52,222 nt of DNA, from positions 1 to 52,222 of the forward strand of contig SHUV01000005.1 of NCBI GenBank assembly GCA_009694515.1, given 5' to 3'. The notes under the pieces were generated by a model, which was not told the DNA's origin, did not search any database, and saw nothing but the letters and a program-made list of their open reading frames with translations. A program made the translations under genes and the position numbers. Origin of the DNA: Candidatus Planktophila sp. GTDB taxonomy: Bacteria; Actinomycetota; Actinomycetes; Nanopelagicales; Nanopelagicaceae. Shown one piece after another: positions 44,901-52,222 of the stretch; the first letter of the stretch is position 1; the number at the start of each line of letters is the position of its first letter.

Positions 44901-45484
44901 AGTCAGGACATATTGCAGATGTTGGCTTCGATTTATATATGCGCATGGTGGGTGAAGCGGTCAACGAATATAAGACTGGCTTTATTGAAACCGAAGAGAA
45001 GAACCACGAATGCAAAGTTGAGCTCCCCGTTAATGCCCACCTATCTGAAAGCTATGTTCCAGGTGAAAGGCTAAGACTTGATCTCTACCGGCGATTAGCT
45101 GATGTGCGAAATGATGCCGAAGTGCAATCCATTCAAGAAGAGCTAGTTGATCGATTCGGGGAGCCACCTCACGAGGCGCTCTCCTTACTTCGAGTTGCAC
45201 AGTTACGAGCATTTGCAAAATCTCTCGGCGTGCGCGAAGTTGTGGCAGCCGGTAAGTACTTGCGCATTTCGCCACTGAATCTGCCGGAATCAAAACAACT
45301 CAGACTGAACCGACTTTTTCCAGGTTCGCTCTATAAATCGGCATCAAATACCGTGATGATTGCCATTCCACGTGCGGCAGCGTGGACACCGACGGCGCAA
45401 GGCTCGGCAGTCATAGGGGATACTTCTCTCCTGGAATGGGCTGTGAAATCCCTCAATGATGTAACGAAAGAGAGTACCTCGTGA
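41999..45484 (+). CDS. mfd: Transcription-repair coupling factor
   Basis: A 1161-residue DNA translocase that removes stalled RNA polymerase and recruits UvrA. It has an N-terminal UvrB-like region (FPAWETLPHERLSPRSDTVAKRLATL), the RNAP-binding CarD-like domain (TGDFVVHEQHGIGRYIEL near residue 480), the Walker A GDVGYGKTEIAIRAAF near 638, VDEEQRFGV, SATPIPRTLEMA, and motif VI QLRGRVGRGRERAYAY. ATG at 41999 is used because GGGAGGAGG precedes it by 5 nt; an upstream TTG would lie in a hairpin. It overlaps the next gene by 4 bp. Confidence 0.96.
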   Translation: MRGLIQLLQRDDEVTSALADSEKIIAPSPTYPFLLAIRAASKPLLVITSSSKAAEDLADELKSLHPEVFEFPAWETLPHERLSPRSDTVAKRLATLYALKTPTGSPIVVAPIRAVIHRFIADLAHTPMWTLEIGQEIALTDLATHLTSLSFTRTDLVEKRGEFAVRGGIVDIFLPLAAHPVRIDFFGDEIEELSYFDVSDQRTTSPVVGKLSILPCRELLLTDAIRERAEALKEQYPSAIEILDKITEGMIVDGMESLIPLLTDDFETILDRLPEGTEVFFIDQERIKSRTSDLIETNAEFLAASWASAAIGGNAPLPVEEVTFLDWLGLEQEMSRLSIPVRSLNSFGSDLDSSAVFLDFSPIDPMRGDVQALCELLRTALEAHESVIFSTPGHGMAERYAGIFRDADLPVQMTSELSAQPTKGAIHITQSVMGYGFASSQAEVLFVTERDLSGSKTNTKDGTRMPSKRKQAIDPLELRTGDFVVHEQHGIGRYIELVQRTVADVTREYLVIEYASAKRGQPGDRIFVPTDTLEQTSKYVGGETPTVHRIGSGEWLKAKGRARKAVRQIAGELIRLYAARTSAPGYAFSPDTPWQRELEDAFSYIETPDQLSTIEDVKRDMERPYPMDRIICGDVGYGKTEIAIRAAFKAVQDGKQVAVLVPTTLLVQQHTKTFAERYAGFPIKVAGLSRFNTAKESKEILADLAQGSVDVVIGTHRILSNDVQFKDLGLVVVDEEQRFGVEQKESLKKMRTTVDVLAMSATPIPRTLEMAVTGIREMSTITTPPEERHPILTYVGPAEDAQIKAAIHRELLRDGQIFYIHNRVESIDRAASKLQELLPEARIRIAHGQMSEGQLEDVILAFWNRDFDILVCTTIVESGLDIANANTLIVERSENFGLSQLHQLRGRVGRGRERAYAYFLYPPDQPLSEIALDRLKTIATNTDLGSGMRVALKDLEIRGAGNLLGGEQSGHIADVGFDLYMRMVGEAVNEYKTGFIETEEKNHECKVELPVNAHLSESYVPGERLRLDLYRRLADVRNDAEVQSIQEELVDRFGEPPHEALSLLRVAQLRAFAKSLGVREVVAAGKYLRISPLNLPESKQLRLNRLFPGSLYKSASNTVMIAIPRAAAWTPTAQGSAVIGDTSLLEWAVKSLNDVTKESTS

Positions 45485-46086
45485 AGAAGTTCCTTACCGT
45501 GATTGCTGTTGTCTCAGCACTTGCTCTGACCGGATGCGCAAAGGCAGATACCGCTGCATCAATTGGCGATATCACCATCACGCAGGAACAGGCGCAATCA
45601 AAAATTAATGAACTTTTAGCAGAGCGAGCAAAGATTAATACTGCAGAGACTCAATTTGAAACTGGGAACGCGCTTAACCGAAGCCAACTTCGCTTCACAA
45701 TTATTACAACGGTATTTGATGAAATTGCGAAAGAGCTAAAGATCACTGTGTCAGCCACAGAACTTGAGAACTCCCGCGCGGGTATTTACGGCCAAATTGG
45801 TGGAGAGGCGGAACTTTCAAAGAGTTTAGTTGCCGCGCAGATTGCGCCATCGAATTTCGACCGCTATCTACGTGCCACCATCATTTCAGAGAAATTATCT
45901 GGCGCCCTTGCCATGGGTGGAGTTGGCGAAGCAGAGATTCAGGCAAGGGTAAGTGAGCTACTTCAGAAAAAGGCTGAGCAACTTAAGGTCACAGTCAATC
46001 CTCGTTATGGCGTGTGGGATGACGCCTCAGGTGATCTCATTGCTGGAGATTCTGCTGGATCAGCTGTAGTCCCATCAAATAAGTAA
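45481..46086 (+). CDS. SurA-N-like lipoprotein
   Basis: A 201-residue lipoprotein. Residues 1-19 are a lipoprotein signal with lipobox LTGC. The rest resembles the N-terminal chaperone part of SurA/PrsA (SIGDITITQEQAQSKINELLAE...) without a PPIase domain. GTG start overlaps the mfd stop (GTGA). In mycobacteria the lipoprotein LpqU and mazG occupy this locus. A role in folding exported proteins is inference. Confidence 0.8.
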   Translation: MKKFLTVIAVVSALALTGCAKADTAASIGDITITQEQAQSKINELLAERAKINTAETQFETGNALNRSQLRFTIITTVFDEIAKELKITVSATELENSRAGIYGQIGGEAELSKSLVAAQIAPSNFDRYLRATIISEKLSGALAMGGVGEAEIQARVSELLQKKAEQLKVTVNPRYGVWDDASGDLIAGDSAGSAVVPSNK

Positions 46087-46091
46087 CGCTT

Positions 46092-48090
<1,999 letters not shown>

Positions 48091-48099
48091 TTACATAAG

Positions 48100-48546
48100 A
48101 TGGCGCTCAGATCTAGCTCGGCAAAGCGAAAGAAAAGTTACCGTTCGCGGAATCTTAATTTTAATCGCCGCCAGGGATCTGGACGCTTATTAGCGCTCAC
48201 AGCAATCTTTTTTATGTTAGCCCTTTTCCTTGCTCCGCCAATTAAGAATTACTTTGTTCAGCGCGCACAAATTAACGCTCTTGAATCACAGCTGAAGAGT
48301 GATAACTCAGCACTTGATGCAGCACGAAAAGAGTTACTGCTCTGGCAAGATCCTGAATATATAAAGTCTCAAGCCCGCGAACGACTGCACTTCGTGCTGC
48401 CAGGTGAGCGGCAATACATTGTTACCGGAACAGATGGCGAGAACTCTGACCAACCTGCCCAGACCGATGTTGTGAGCAACCTGCCGGAAGGTCAACCTTG
48501 GTATACCCGGATGATTGCTTCAATTACTGAAGCTGGAAAAGCATGA
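48100..48546 (+). CDS. FtsB/DivIC-type septum formation initiator
   Basis: A 148-residue bitopic protein: a basic cytoplasmic head (SSAKRKKSYRSRN), one helix (residues about 29-48), a short coiled coil (INALESQLKSDNSALDAARKELL) and the family ending DPEYIKSQARERLHFVLPGE. It belongs to the FtsB/DivIC group of the divisome. The position eno-divIC-DUF501-ppx is conserved in Actinobacteria. Its stop overlaps the DUF501 start by 4 bp. Confidence 0.93.
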   Translation: MALRSSSAKRKKSYRSRNLNFNRRQGSGRLLALTAIFFMLALFLAPPIKNYFVQRAQINALESQLKSDNSALDAARKELLLWQDPEYIKSQARERLHFVLPGERQYIVTGTDGENSDQPAQTDVVSNLPEGQPWYTRMIASITEAGKA

Positions 48547-49043
48547 GCGTTGAAAACCGAATACCAACGGATGCAGATCTGGCTGTTATTGAAAATCAAT
48601 TGGGGCGCACACCCCGTGATGTACACGCTATTGCCTATCGCTGCCCCTGCGGAAAGCCCGCTGTTGTCGAAACCCCACCACGGCTGAGTAACGGTGAACC
48701 ATTTCCCACTTTTTACTACGCAACCTGCCCACGTCTTACCGCAGCGATTTCAACTCTGGAAACAACCGGCATGATGGGTGAGATGCAGGCACGTCTTGAA
48801 ACTAATGCTGTCTTAGCTGGCGAATATGCAGCGGCGCACGATGATTACATTGCAGCTCGTTCTGCATTGCAGATAGATGTTCCAGAGGTAGAAAACGTAT
48901 CGGCAGGTGGTATGCCCAATCGCGTCAAATGCCTGCACTCACTTATTGCTCATTCACTTTCTGCAGGACCGGGTGTAAACCCATTAGGTGATGAAGCACT
49001 TGCAGCACTACCCGAGTGGTGGAAGCACTTGTCATGCGAGTAG
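48543..49043 (+). CDS. DUF501 family protein
   Basis: A 166-residue protein of the DUF501 family. It begins TDADLAVIENQLGRTPRDVHAIAYRCPCGKPAVVETPPRL and has TFYYATCPRLTAAISTLETTGMM; RVKCLHSLIAHSLSAGPGVNPLGDEAL closes the domain. Cys and His residues suggest a metal site. Function is unknown. It is fixed between divIC and ppx in actinobacterial genomes. It overlaps ppx by 10 bp. Confidence 0.93.
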   Translation: MSVENRIPTDADLAVIENQLGRTPRDVHAIAYRCPCGKPAVVETPPRLSNGEPFPTFYYATCPRLTAAISTLETTGMMGEMQARLETNAVLAGEYAAAHDDYIAARSALQIDVPEVENVSAGGMPNRVKCLHSLIAHSLSAGPGVNPLGDEALAALPEWWKHLSCE

Positions 49044-49942
49044 CGGCTATTGATTGCGGCACCAATTCAATTCGCTTACTGATTGCCGATATTGATGGTG
49101 CCAACTTTCGCGAAATCCACCGTGAGATGGAAATTGTTCGCCTCGGCCAGGGCGTTGATAAGACAGGCCAATTCCACCCCGATGCGATCCTTCGCACACT
49201 TAACGCCGTTGATAAATTTGCAATCGAGATAGCAAAGCGTGGAGTTGAAAAGATTCGCTTTTGTGCCACAAGTGCAACGCGCGATGCAACCAATAGAGAC
49301 TTGTTTATCAATGGCGTAAAAGATCGTCTTGGTATTGCACCAGAGGTAATTCCGGGAGAAGTTGAAGCAGCACTTTCCTTCCAAGGAGCCACGCGAGATT
49401 TCCCGCCCACAGATGGACCCTTTCTTGTCATTGATATTGGTGGGGGATCAACTGAGTTTGTCTTCGGAACCACCACTGTGGAATTTGCAAAAAGTATGAA
49501 CATTGGCTGCGTGAGAATGACAGAGCGCCACTTCACTGGCGGAGATGCCGACCCGGGCCAAATTGCTGCAGCTATTGAAGATATTGATGAGGCAATTGCC
49601 CAAGCTGCCAAGATTGTTCCCATAACTGAATCGAAGACTTTGATTGCAGTAGCTGGCACGGCAACTACTGTTGCAGCTGCTGCTCTAGAACTGCGCACCT
49701 ATGACAGATATGCAATCCATCTCTCCCAAATCTCTGCCGAGAAGGTCCATGCAACTTCAAAGATGTTTCTTTCCAGCAAGCGCGAAGAACGCGAGGCAAT
49801 TGGATATATGCATCCAGGTCGCGTTGATGTAATCGGTGCTGGTTCACTCGTACTTTCACGAATCATGCTTGCAACTGGCGCTAAAGAATTTGTGGCATCG
49901 GAGTCCGATATTCTGGATGGAATGGCTTGGTCACTTGTATAA
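49034..49942 (+). CDS. ppx: Ppx/GppA-family phosphatase
   Basis: A 302-residue ASKHA-fold enzyme: RVAAIDCGTNSIRLLIADI (phosphate 1), FCATSATRDATN near 77, VIDIGGGSTEFVFG near 133 (phosphate 2) and AVAGTATTVAAAAL. It hydrolyses polyphosphate and/or pppGpp. The short length, without a C-terminal HD domain, matches the mycobacterial Rv1026 type. ATG at 49034 overlaps the DUF501 end. Confidence 0.94.
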   Translation: MRVAAIDCGTNSIRLLIADIDGANFREIHREMEIVRLGQGVDKTGQFHPDAILRTLNAVDKFAIEIAKRGVEKIRFCATSATRDATNRDLFINGVKDRLGIAPEVIPGEVEAALSFQGATRDFPPTDGPFLVIDIGGGSTEFVFGTTTVEFAKSMNIGCVRMTERHFTGGDADPGQIAAAIEDIDEAIAQAAKIVPITESKTLIAVAGTATTVAAAALELRTYDRYAIHLSQISAEKVHATSKMFLSSKREEREAIGYMHPGRVDVIGAGSLVLSRIMLATGAKEFVASESDILDGMAWSLV

Positions 49943-50630
49943 GTCGATTGCACTTCTTGATCAGGCAATCATTAAGTGCCGCAAATGCCCTCGCTTAGTT
50001 CAGTGGCGAGAAGAAGTAGCCGTCACTAAACGTAAATCATATGAAAACGAAACATACTGGGGAAAGCCAGTAACTGGATTTGGTTCAACTAAGCCCAAGA
50101 TGCTCATCGTTGGGTTAGCACCCGGTGCACACGGTGCCAACCGCACGGGACGAATCTTCACTGGTGACTCTTCTGGAGATTGGCTCTACGGCTCCCTGCA
50201 CCGAATCGGCATTGCAAAGATTGCAACATCGACTTCGCGCGATGATGGACAAGTACTCAAAGAAACTCGCATCTCGATGGCTGTGCGTTGTGCCCCGCCA
50301 GAAAATAAACCCACCACCGAAGAGCGCGACACATGTGCACCCTATTTTGAAAATGAACTTCAACTGATTACTCCCAAAGTGAGATCTTTTGTCGCACTTG
50401 GAAACTTTGGCTGGCAGGTATTAATCAAGTCGCTAAAGGCGCAAGGGCATAAAATCCCATCAACAAAGTTTGGTCACGCGACCACAATTAAGTACTCACA
50501 TAATGGAATTAACTATTTAATCATTGGTAGTTATCACCCAAGCCAACAGAACACATTTACTGGCAAACTCACCAAGCAAATGCTCGATTCAGTGTTGAAG
50601 AAAGCAGCTAAGTTCGCGGGTATTAACTAA
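49935..50630 (+). CDS. Family 5 uracil-DNA glycosylase (UdgB type, iron-sulfur)
   Basis: A DNA-repair enzyme of about 231 residues. Motif A is GLAPGAHGANRTGRIFTGDSSGDWL, motif B GSYHPSQQNTFTGKL. Four Cys for a [4Fe-4S] cluster are visible: KCRKCPRLV and, further on, RCAPPENK plus DTCAPY. The missing catalytic Asp/Asn in motif A is normal for family 5. It removes uracil and some other deaminated bases. TTG at 49935 overlaps the ppx stop; ATG at 49917 is an alternative. It is the last core gene before the tRNA-linked island. Confidence 0.9.
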   Translation: MYKSIALLDQAIIKCRKCPRLVQWREEVAVTKRKSYENETYWGKPVTGFGSTKPKMLIVGLAPGAHGANRTGRIFTGDSSGDWLYGSLHRIGIAKIATSTSRDDGQVLKETRISMAVRCAPPENKPTTEERDTCAPYFENELQLITPKVRSFVALGNFGWQVLIKSLKAQGHKIPSTKFGHATTIKYSHNGINYLIIGSYHPSQQNTFTGKLTKQMLDSVLKKAAKFAGIN

Positions 50631-50662
50631 CTTTTCGCATAGTAGACTTCGCATCTCTATTG

Positions 50663-50735
50663 GCCCCCATAGTCCAATGGCAGAGACAGAGGACTTAAAA
50701 TCCTTCCAGTATCGGTTCGAGTCCGATTGGGGGCA
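50663..50735 (+). tRNA. tRNA with UAA anticodon (nominally tRNA-Leu), short variable loop
   Basis: A 73-nt cloverleaf: acceptor GCCCCCA/TGGGGGC, D-stem GTC/GAC, anticodon stem GAGGA/TCCTT with one G-U pair and loop CTTAAAA, anticodon TAA at 50696-50698, variable loop of 5 nt and T-stem ATCGG/CCGAT. The discriminator is A. Bacterial tRNA-Leu normally has a long variable arm, which is absent here. The 3' part from the anticodon loop on is repeated at 52059, so this gene is the probable attachment site. Confidence 0.75.
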
Positions 50736-50857
50736 CGTTGTGCTGGAATTTGGTTATCTTCGTACGTAAATTATGTCACTGATTCTCGATAACTCAAGGT
50801 GTATCAATTCAAAACTAATACACAATTAATACACTGTCCGAAGGATTTGAAGGCGAT
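50694..50857 (+). repeat. Left copy of the tRNA-linked 164-bp direct repeat
   Basis: It starts at the anticodon loop of the UAA tRNA and is identical to 52059-52117 over the first 59 bp. The next 105 bp align without gaps to 52118-52222, with 14 mismatches. The right copy is cut by the window edge, so the full repeat may be longer. Confidence 0.95.
50799..50834. promoter_or_regulatory. ATACAC site cluster in the left repeat
   Basis: One inverted site (GTGTAT at 50799) and two direct ATACAC sites (50818 and 50829, 11 bp apart, about one helical turn). They resemble arm-type recombinase sites or an operator array. Confidence 0.5.
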
Positions 50858-50946
50858 GCTCTGATCCTCGATCTATCTCATCCCAGAGCATCTGCGCTCG
50901 AGCAAAGCTCGCGCTCCATCTGCCTCTGCCATTGGACTACGGGGAC
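50855..50946. other. Structured non-coding segment with an inverted tRNA 5'-half
   Basis: The 332-bp stretch between the tRNA and the protease gene has no convincing ORF. It contains a 9-bp stem GATGCTCTG/CAGAGCATC (50855-50892), a hairpin GCGC-TC-GAGC-AAA-GCTC-GCGC (50894-50914) and, on the minus strand at 50919-50946, a copy of the 5' half of the UAA tRNA (25 of 28 bases alike). I see no matching 3' acceptor strand, so it is not an intact tRNA. Confidence 0.55.
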
Positions 50947-51055
50947 CCCGGGTTGTTAACTTTGAGCGTGCAGGTATATGTACTACCACGCTAGAAATAT
51001 CTCCTAACGCTTAAAATTCACTAAAAGAGTATGGCTATCACTATCCCATCCACCC

Positions 51056-51061
51056 TACTCT
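51056..51061 (+). promoter_or_regulatory. -10 box (TACTCT) of a leaderless protease transcript
   Basis: TACTCT-N6-ATG lies before the protease gene. The same spacing as in the core genes suggests the cargo uses host-type expression signals. Confidence 0.4.
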
Positions 51062-51067
51062 TCTATT

Positions 51068-52054
51068 ATGCGAAAAAAGATTTTGAAAGGTGTCCTTGCA
51101 TCGATACTCCTAATCCCTTCAATCACTCCTGCTAATGCTGCCCTAGATGCACCGATAAATCTTGATAACCCAAGAGTTGTAGCAATGTTTGGTAATGATA
51201 TTGATAAAGCGGCTTGGTCAGGTTATCTATACTCATCGCGAATTGTTTTTTCTGCCGCACACAGTCATTACAATCTCGACAGTAGCGGAAATCTCATTTA
51301 TAAAGAACTTGGGATATTCACAGTCGGCAAGCCCAATTCATCCGCAAAAGATAGTAGTGGCAGAGTAAAGGTTGTGAAATTATTTTTAGCAGATTTCAAG
51401 ACAATCCCAAGCGGTGGTGCTATAAATGATTTTGTCATTTACGTACTTGAAAAAGATTTAGTGCCTATGGTGCCTGGCAAGTTGATAACACCCGAGATAA
51501 CTCAAGAACTTGTCGAAGCCAAGGCTGAGGTGGAATTCCACGGTTACGGTGAGTATCGGGATCGTTGTGCAGCTGGTCAATCTCCCCCTTGCAAGAAAGA
51601 CTGGCAAAATCCAAACCAGACAACAAGTGAGTTTCCAAGAAAAAATGTGATGAAATTATCACCTGTATTGTCTTCTTGGATGGACTCACAAAAAATGAGC
51701 GAGATGGCCAATGAAAGATTTATTTCAGATCCTCAAGGTTGCCCTGGTGATTCAGGTGGACCAATTACAACAATTTATAAAGGTGAAAGGATTTACCTTG
51801 GAATGGGGCTAGATGCAGGCAACGTTTACGCTTGTGGCGCCAGTGGTTCTCTTAGAAATGAACCTAATGCTTTTGGACACTTTTCACCAGTATATAAGCA
51901 CTTGGATCTACTAAGAGATGCAGAGGCTTTTGTGAAACAACAAGTTTCAACAAAGTCAAAAACAGAAGTATCAATCACCTGTGTTAAAAGTAAATTAGTC
52001 AAGAAGGTTACGGCTGTTAATCCCAAGTGTCCCAGTGGATATAAGAAGAAGTAG
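51068..52054 (+). CDS. Secreted trypsin-like serine protease (island cargo)
   Basis: A 328-residue exported protease. Residues 1-24 are a signal peptide ending ANA. The catalytic triad is readable: His in VFSAAHSHY near residue 65, Asp in NDFVIYVLEKD near 125 and Ser in GCPGDSGGPI near 223. The usual Cys after AAH is Ser. After the catalytic domain a Lys-rich two-Cys tail follows (ITCVKSK...NPKCPSGYKKK), perhaps for surface binding. The gene appears more AT-rich than its neighbours and lies between the two copies of the tRNA-linked repeat, which suggests acquisition by transfer. Substrate unknown. Confidence 0.85.
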   Translation: MRKKILKGVLASILLIPSITPANAALDAPINLDNPRVVAMFGNDIDKAAWSGYLYSSRIVFSAAHSHYNLDSSGNLIYKELGIFTVGKPNSSAKDSSGRVKVVKLFLADFKTIPSGGAINDFVIYVLEKDLVPMVPGKLITPEITQELVEAKAEVEFHGYGEYRDRCAAGQSPPCKKDWQNPNQTTSEFPRKNVMKLSPVLSSWMDSQKMSEMANERFISDPQGCPGDSGGPITTIYKGERIYLGMGLDAGNVYACGASGSLRNEPNAFGHFSPVYKHLDLLRDAEAFVKQQVSTKSKTEVSITCVKSKLVKKVTAVNPKCPSGYKKK

Positions 52055-52058
52055 CTGC

Positions 52059-52222
52059 CTTAAAATCCTTCCAGTATCGGTTCGAGTCCGATTGGGGGCA
52101 CGTTGTGCTGGAATTTGAGCAGCTTCGTGCGTAAATTATGACATCTATTCTCGATAACTCAAGGTGTATTAATTCAAAACTCATACACAATTCATACACT
52201 GCCTGAAGGATTTGAAGGCGAT
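52059..52222 (+). repeat. Right copy of the tRNA-linked direct repeat (cut by the window end)
   Basis: It carries the 3' part of the UAA tRNA from the anticodon loop on, without the 5' half, followed by the same flank as the left copy. It begins 5 bp after the protease stop codon. Confidence 0.95.
52164..52199. promoter_or_regulatory. ATACAC site cluster in the right repeat
   Basis: The same layout as in the left repeat: GTGTAT at 52164 and ATACAC at 52183 and 52194, again 11 bp apart. The base before each direct ATACAC is C here and A in the left copy. Confidence 0.5.

Noticed and set aside
50919-50946. A complete tRNA gene on the minus strand
   Set aside because: Only a 5'-half-like stretch is visible. 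No acceptor 3' strand complementary to GTCCCCG follows on that strand.
50736-52054. Prophage
   Set aside because: No integrase, structural, lysis or replication gene is visible; only one cargo gene lies between the repeats.

Overview
The window looks like a chromosomal segment from a small-genome, moderate-GC actinobacterium. Gene order, actinobacteria-specific families (DUF3263, DUF3027, DUF2530, DUF501, GlpR/SepX) and very tight gene packing point to a freshwater acI/Nanopelagicales-type organism (Planktophila-like). That assignment is inference; no 16S gene is present. The part from about 25.5 to 49.9 kb follows the order of Mycobacterium tuberculosis Rv0992c-Rv1026 (MTHFS, moeA/glp, rimJ, glpR, pmt/rsmI, metG, tatD, ksgA, ispE ... 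pth, rplY, prs, glmU, mfd, mazG, eno, divIC, DUF501, ppx), with galU and rpfB missing from their usual places.

Layout. 0-3.5 kb: the tail of an NAD-dependent epimerase-type gene, DUF3263, a CIRCE-controlled solo groEL, DUF3027 and a cold-shock protein. 3.5-6.8 kb (minus strand): pdxH-serC-MFS-25-aa membrane peptide-DUF2530. 6.9-9.4 kb: citrate synthase and photolyase. 9.4-11.8 kb: a sulfur-uptake unit made of a Cys-containing leader peptide, a secreted rhodanese and a YeeE/TsuA-type transporter. 11.8-21.6 kb: a GGDEF protein, a secreted coiled-coil protein, a DEAD-box helicase with a long structured leader, an SDR/saccharopine-dehydrogenase pair, tRNA-Arg, purU, an MMPL transporter and a 39-aa acidic protein. 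21.6-25.5 kb: FmdB, copC, a copD-ctaG fusion and an acyl-CoA dehydrogenase. 25.5-28.4 kb: MTHFS, then glp-rimJ-glpR. 28.4-50.6 kb: protein mannosylation, translation, rRNA methylation, isoprenoid and cell-wall precursor synthesis, PRPP, anaplerosis (ppc), transcription-coupled repair, glycolysis (eno), division (FtsB-like), Ppx/GppA and a family-5 uracil-DNA glycosylase. 50.6-52.2 kb: a tRNA with a UAA anticodon, whose 3' part and downstream flank are repeated at the window end around a secreted trypsin-like protease. This looks like a small integrated island.

Four things stand out. (1) The MoeA-like protein next to rimJ and glpR has lost the whole MoeA domain II and its active-site motifs, so it is probably a stripped-down gephyrin-like cell-division scaffold rather than a molybdenum insertase. 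(2) A 19-residue Cys-containing leader ORF precedes the rhodanese/YeeE genes, suggesting cysteine-responsive control. (3) The tRNA-linked 164-bp direct repeat carries paired, helically phased ATACAC sites that changed in parallel between the two copies, as expected of recombinase arm sites. (4) Many genes appear to be leaderless, with a TANNNT box 6-7 nt before the start codon that sometimes shares the upstream gene's stop codon. Five convergent gene pairs also abut with 0 bp between stop codons.
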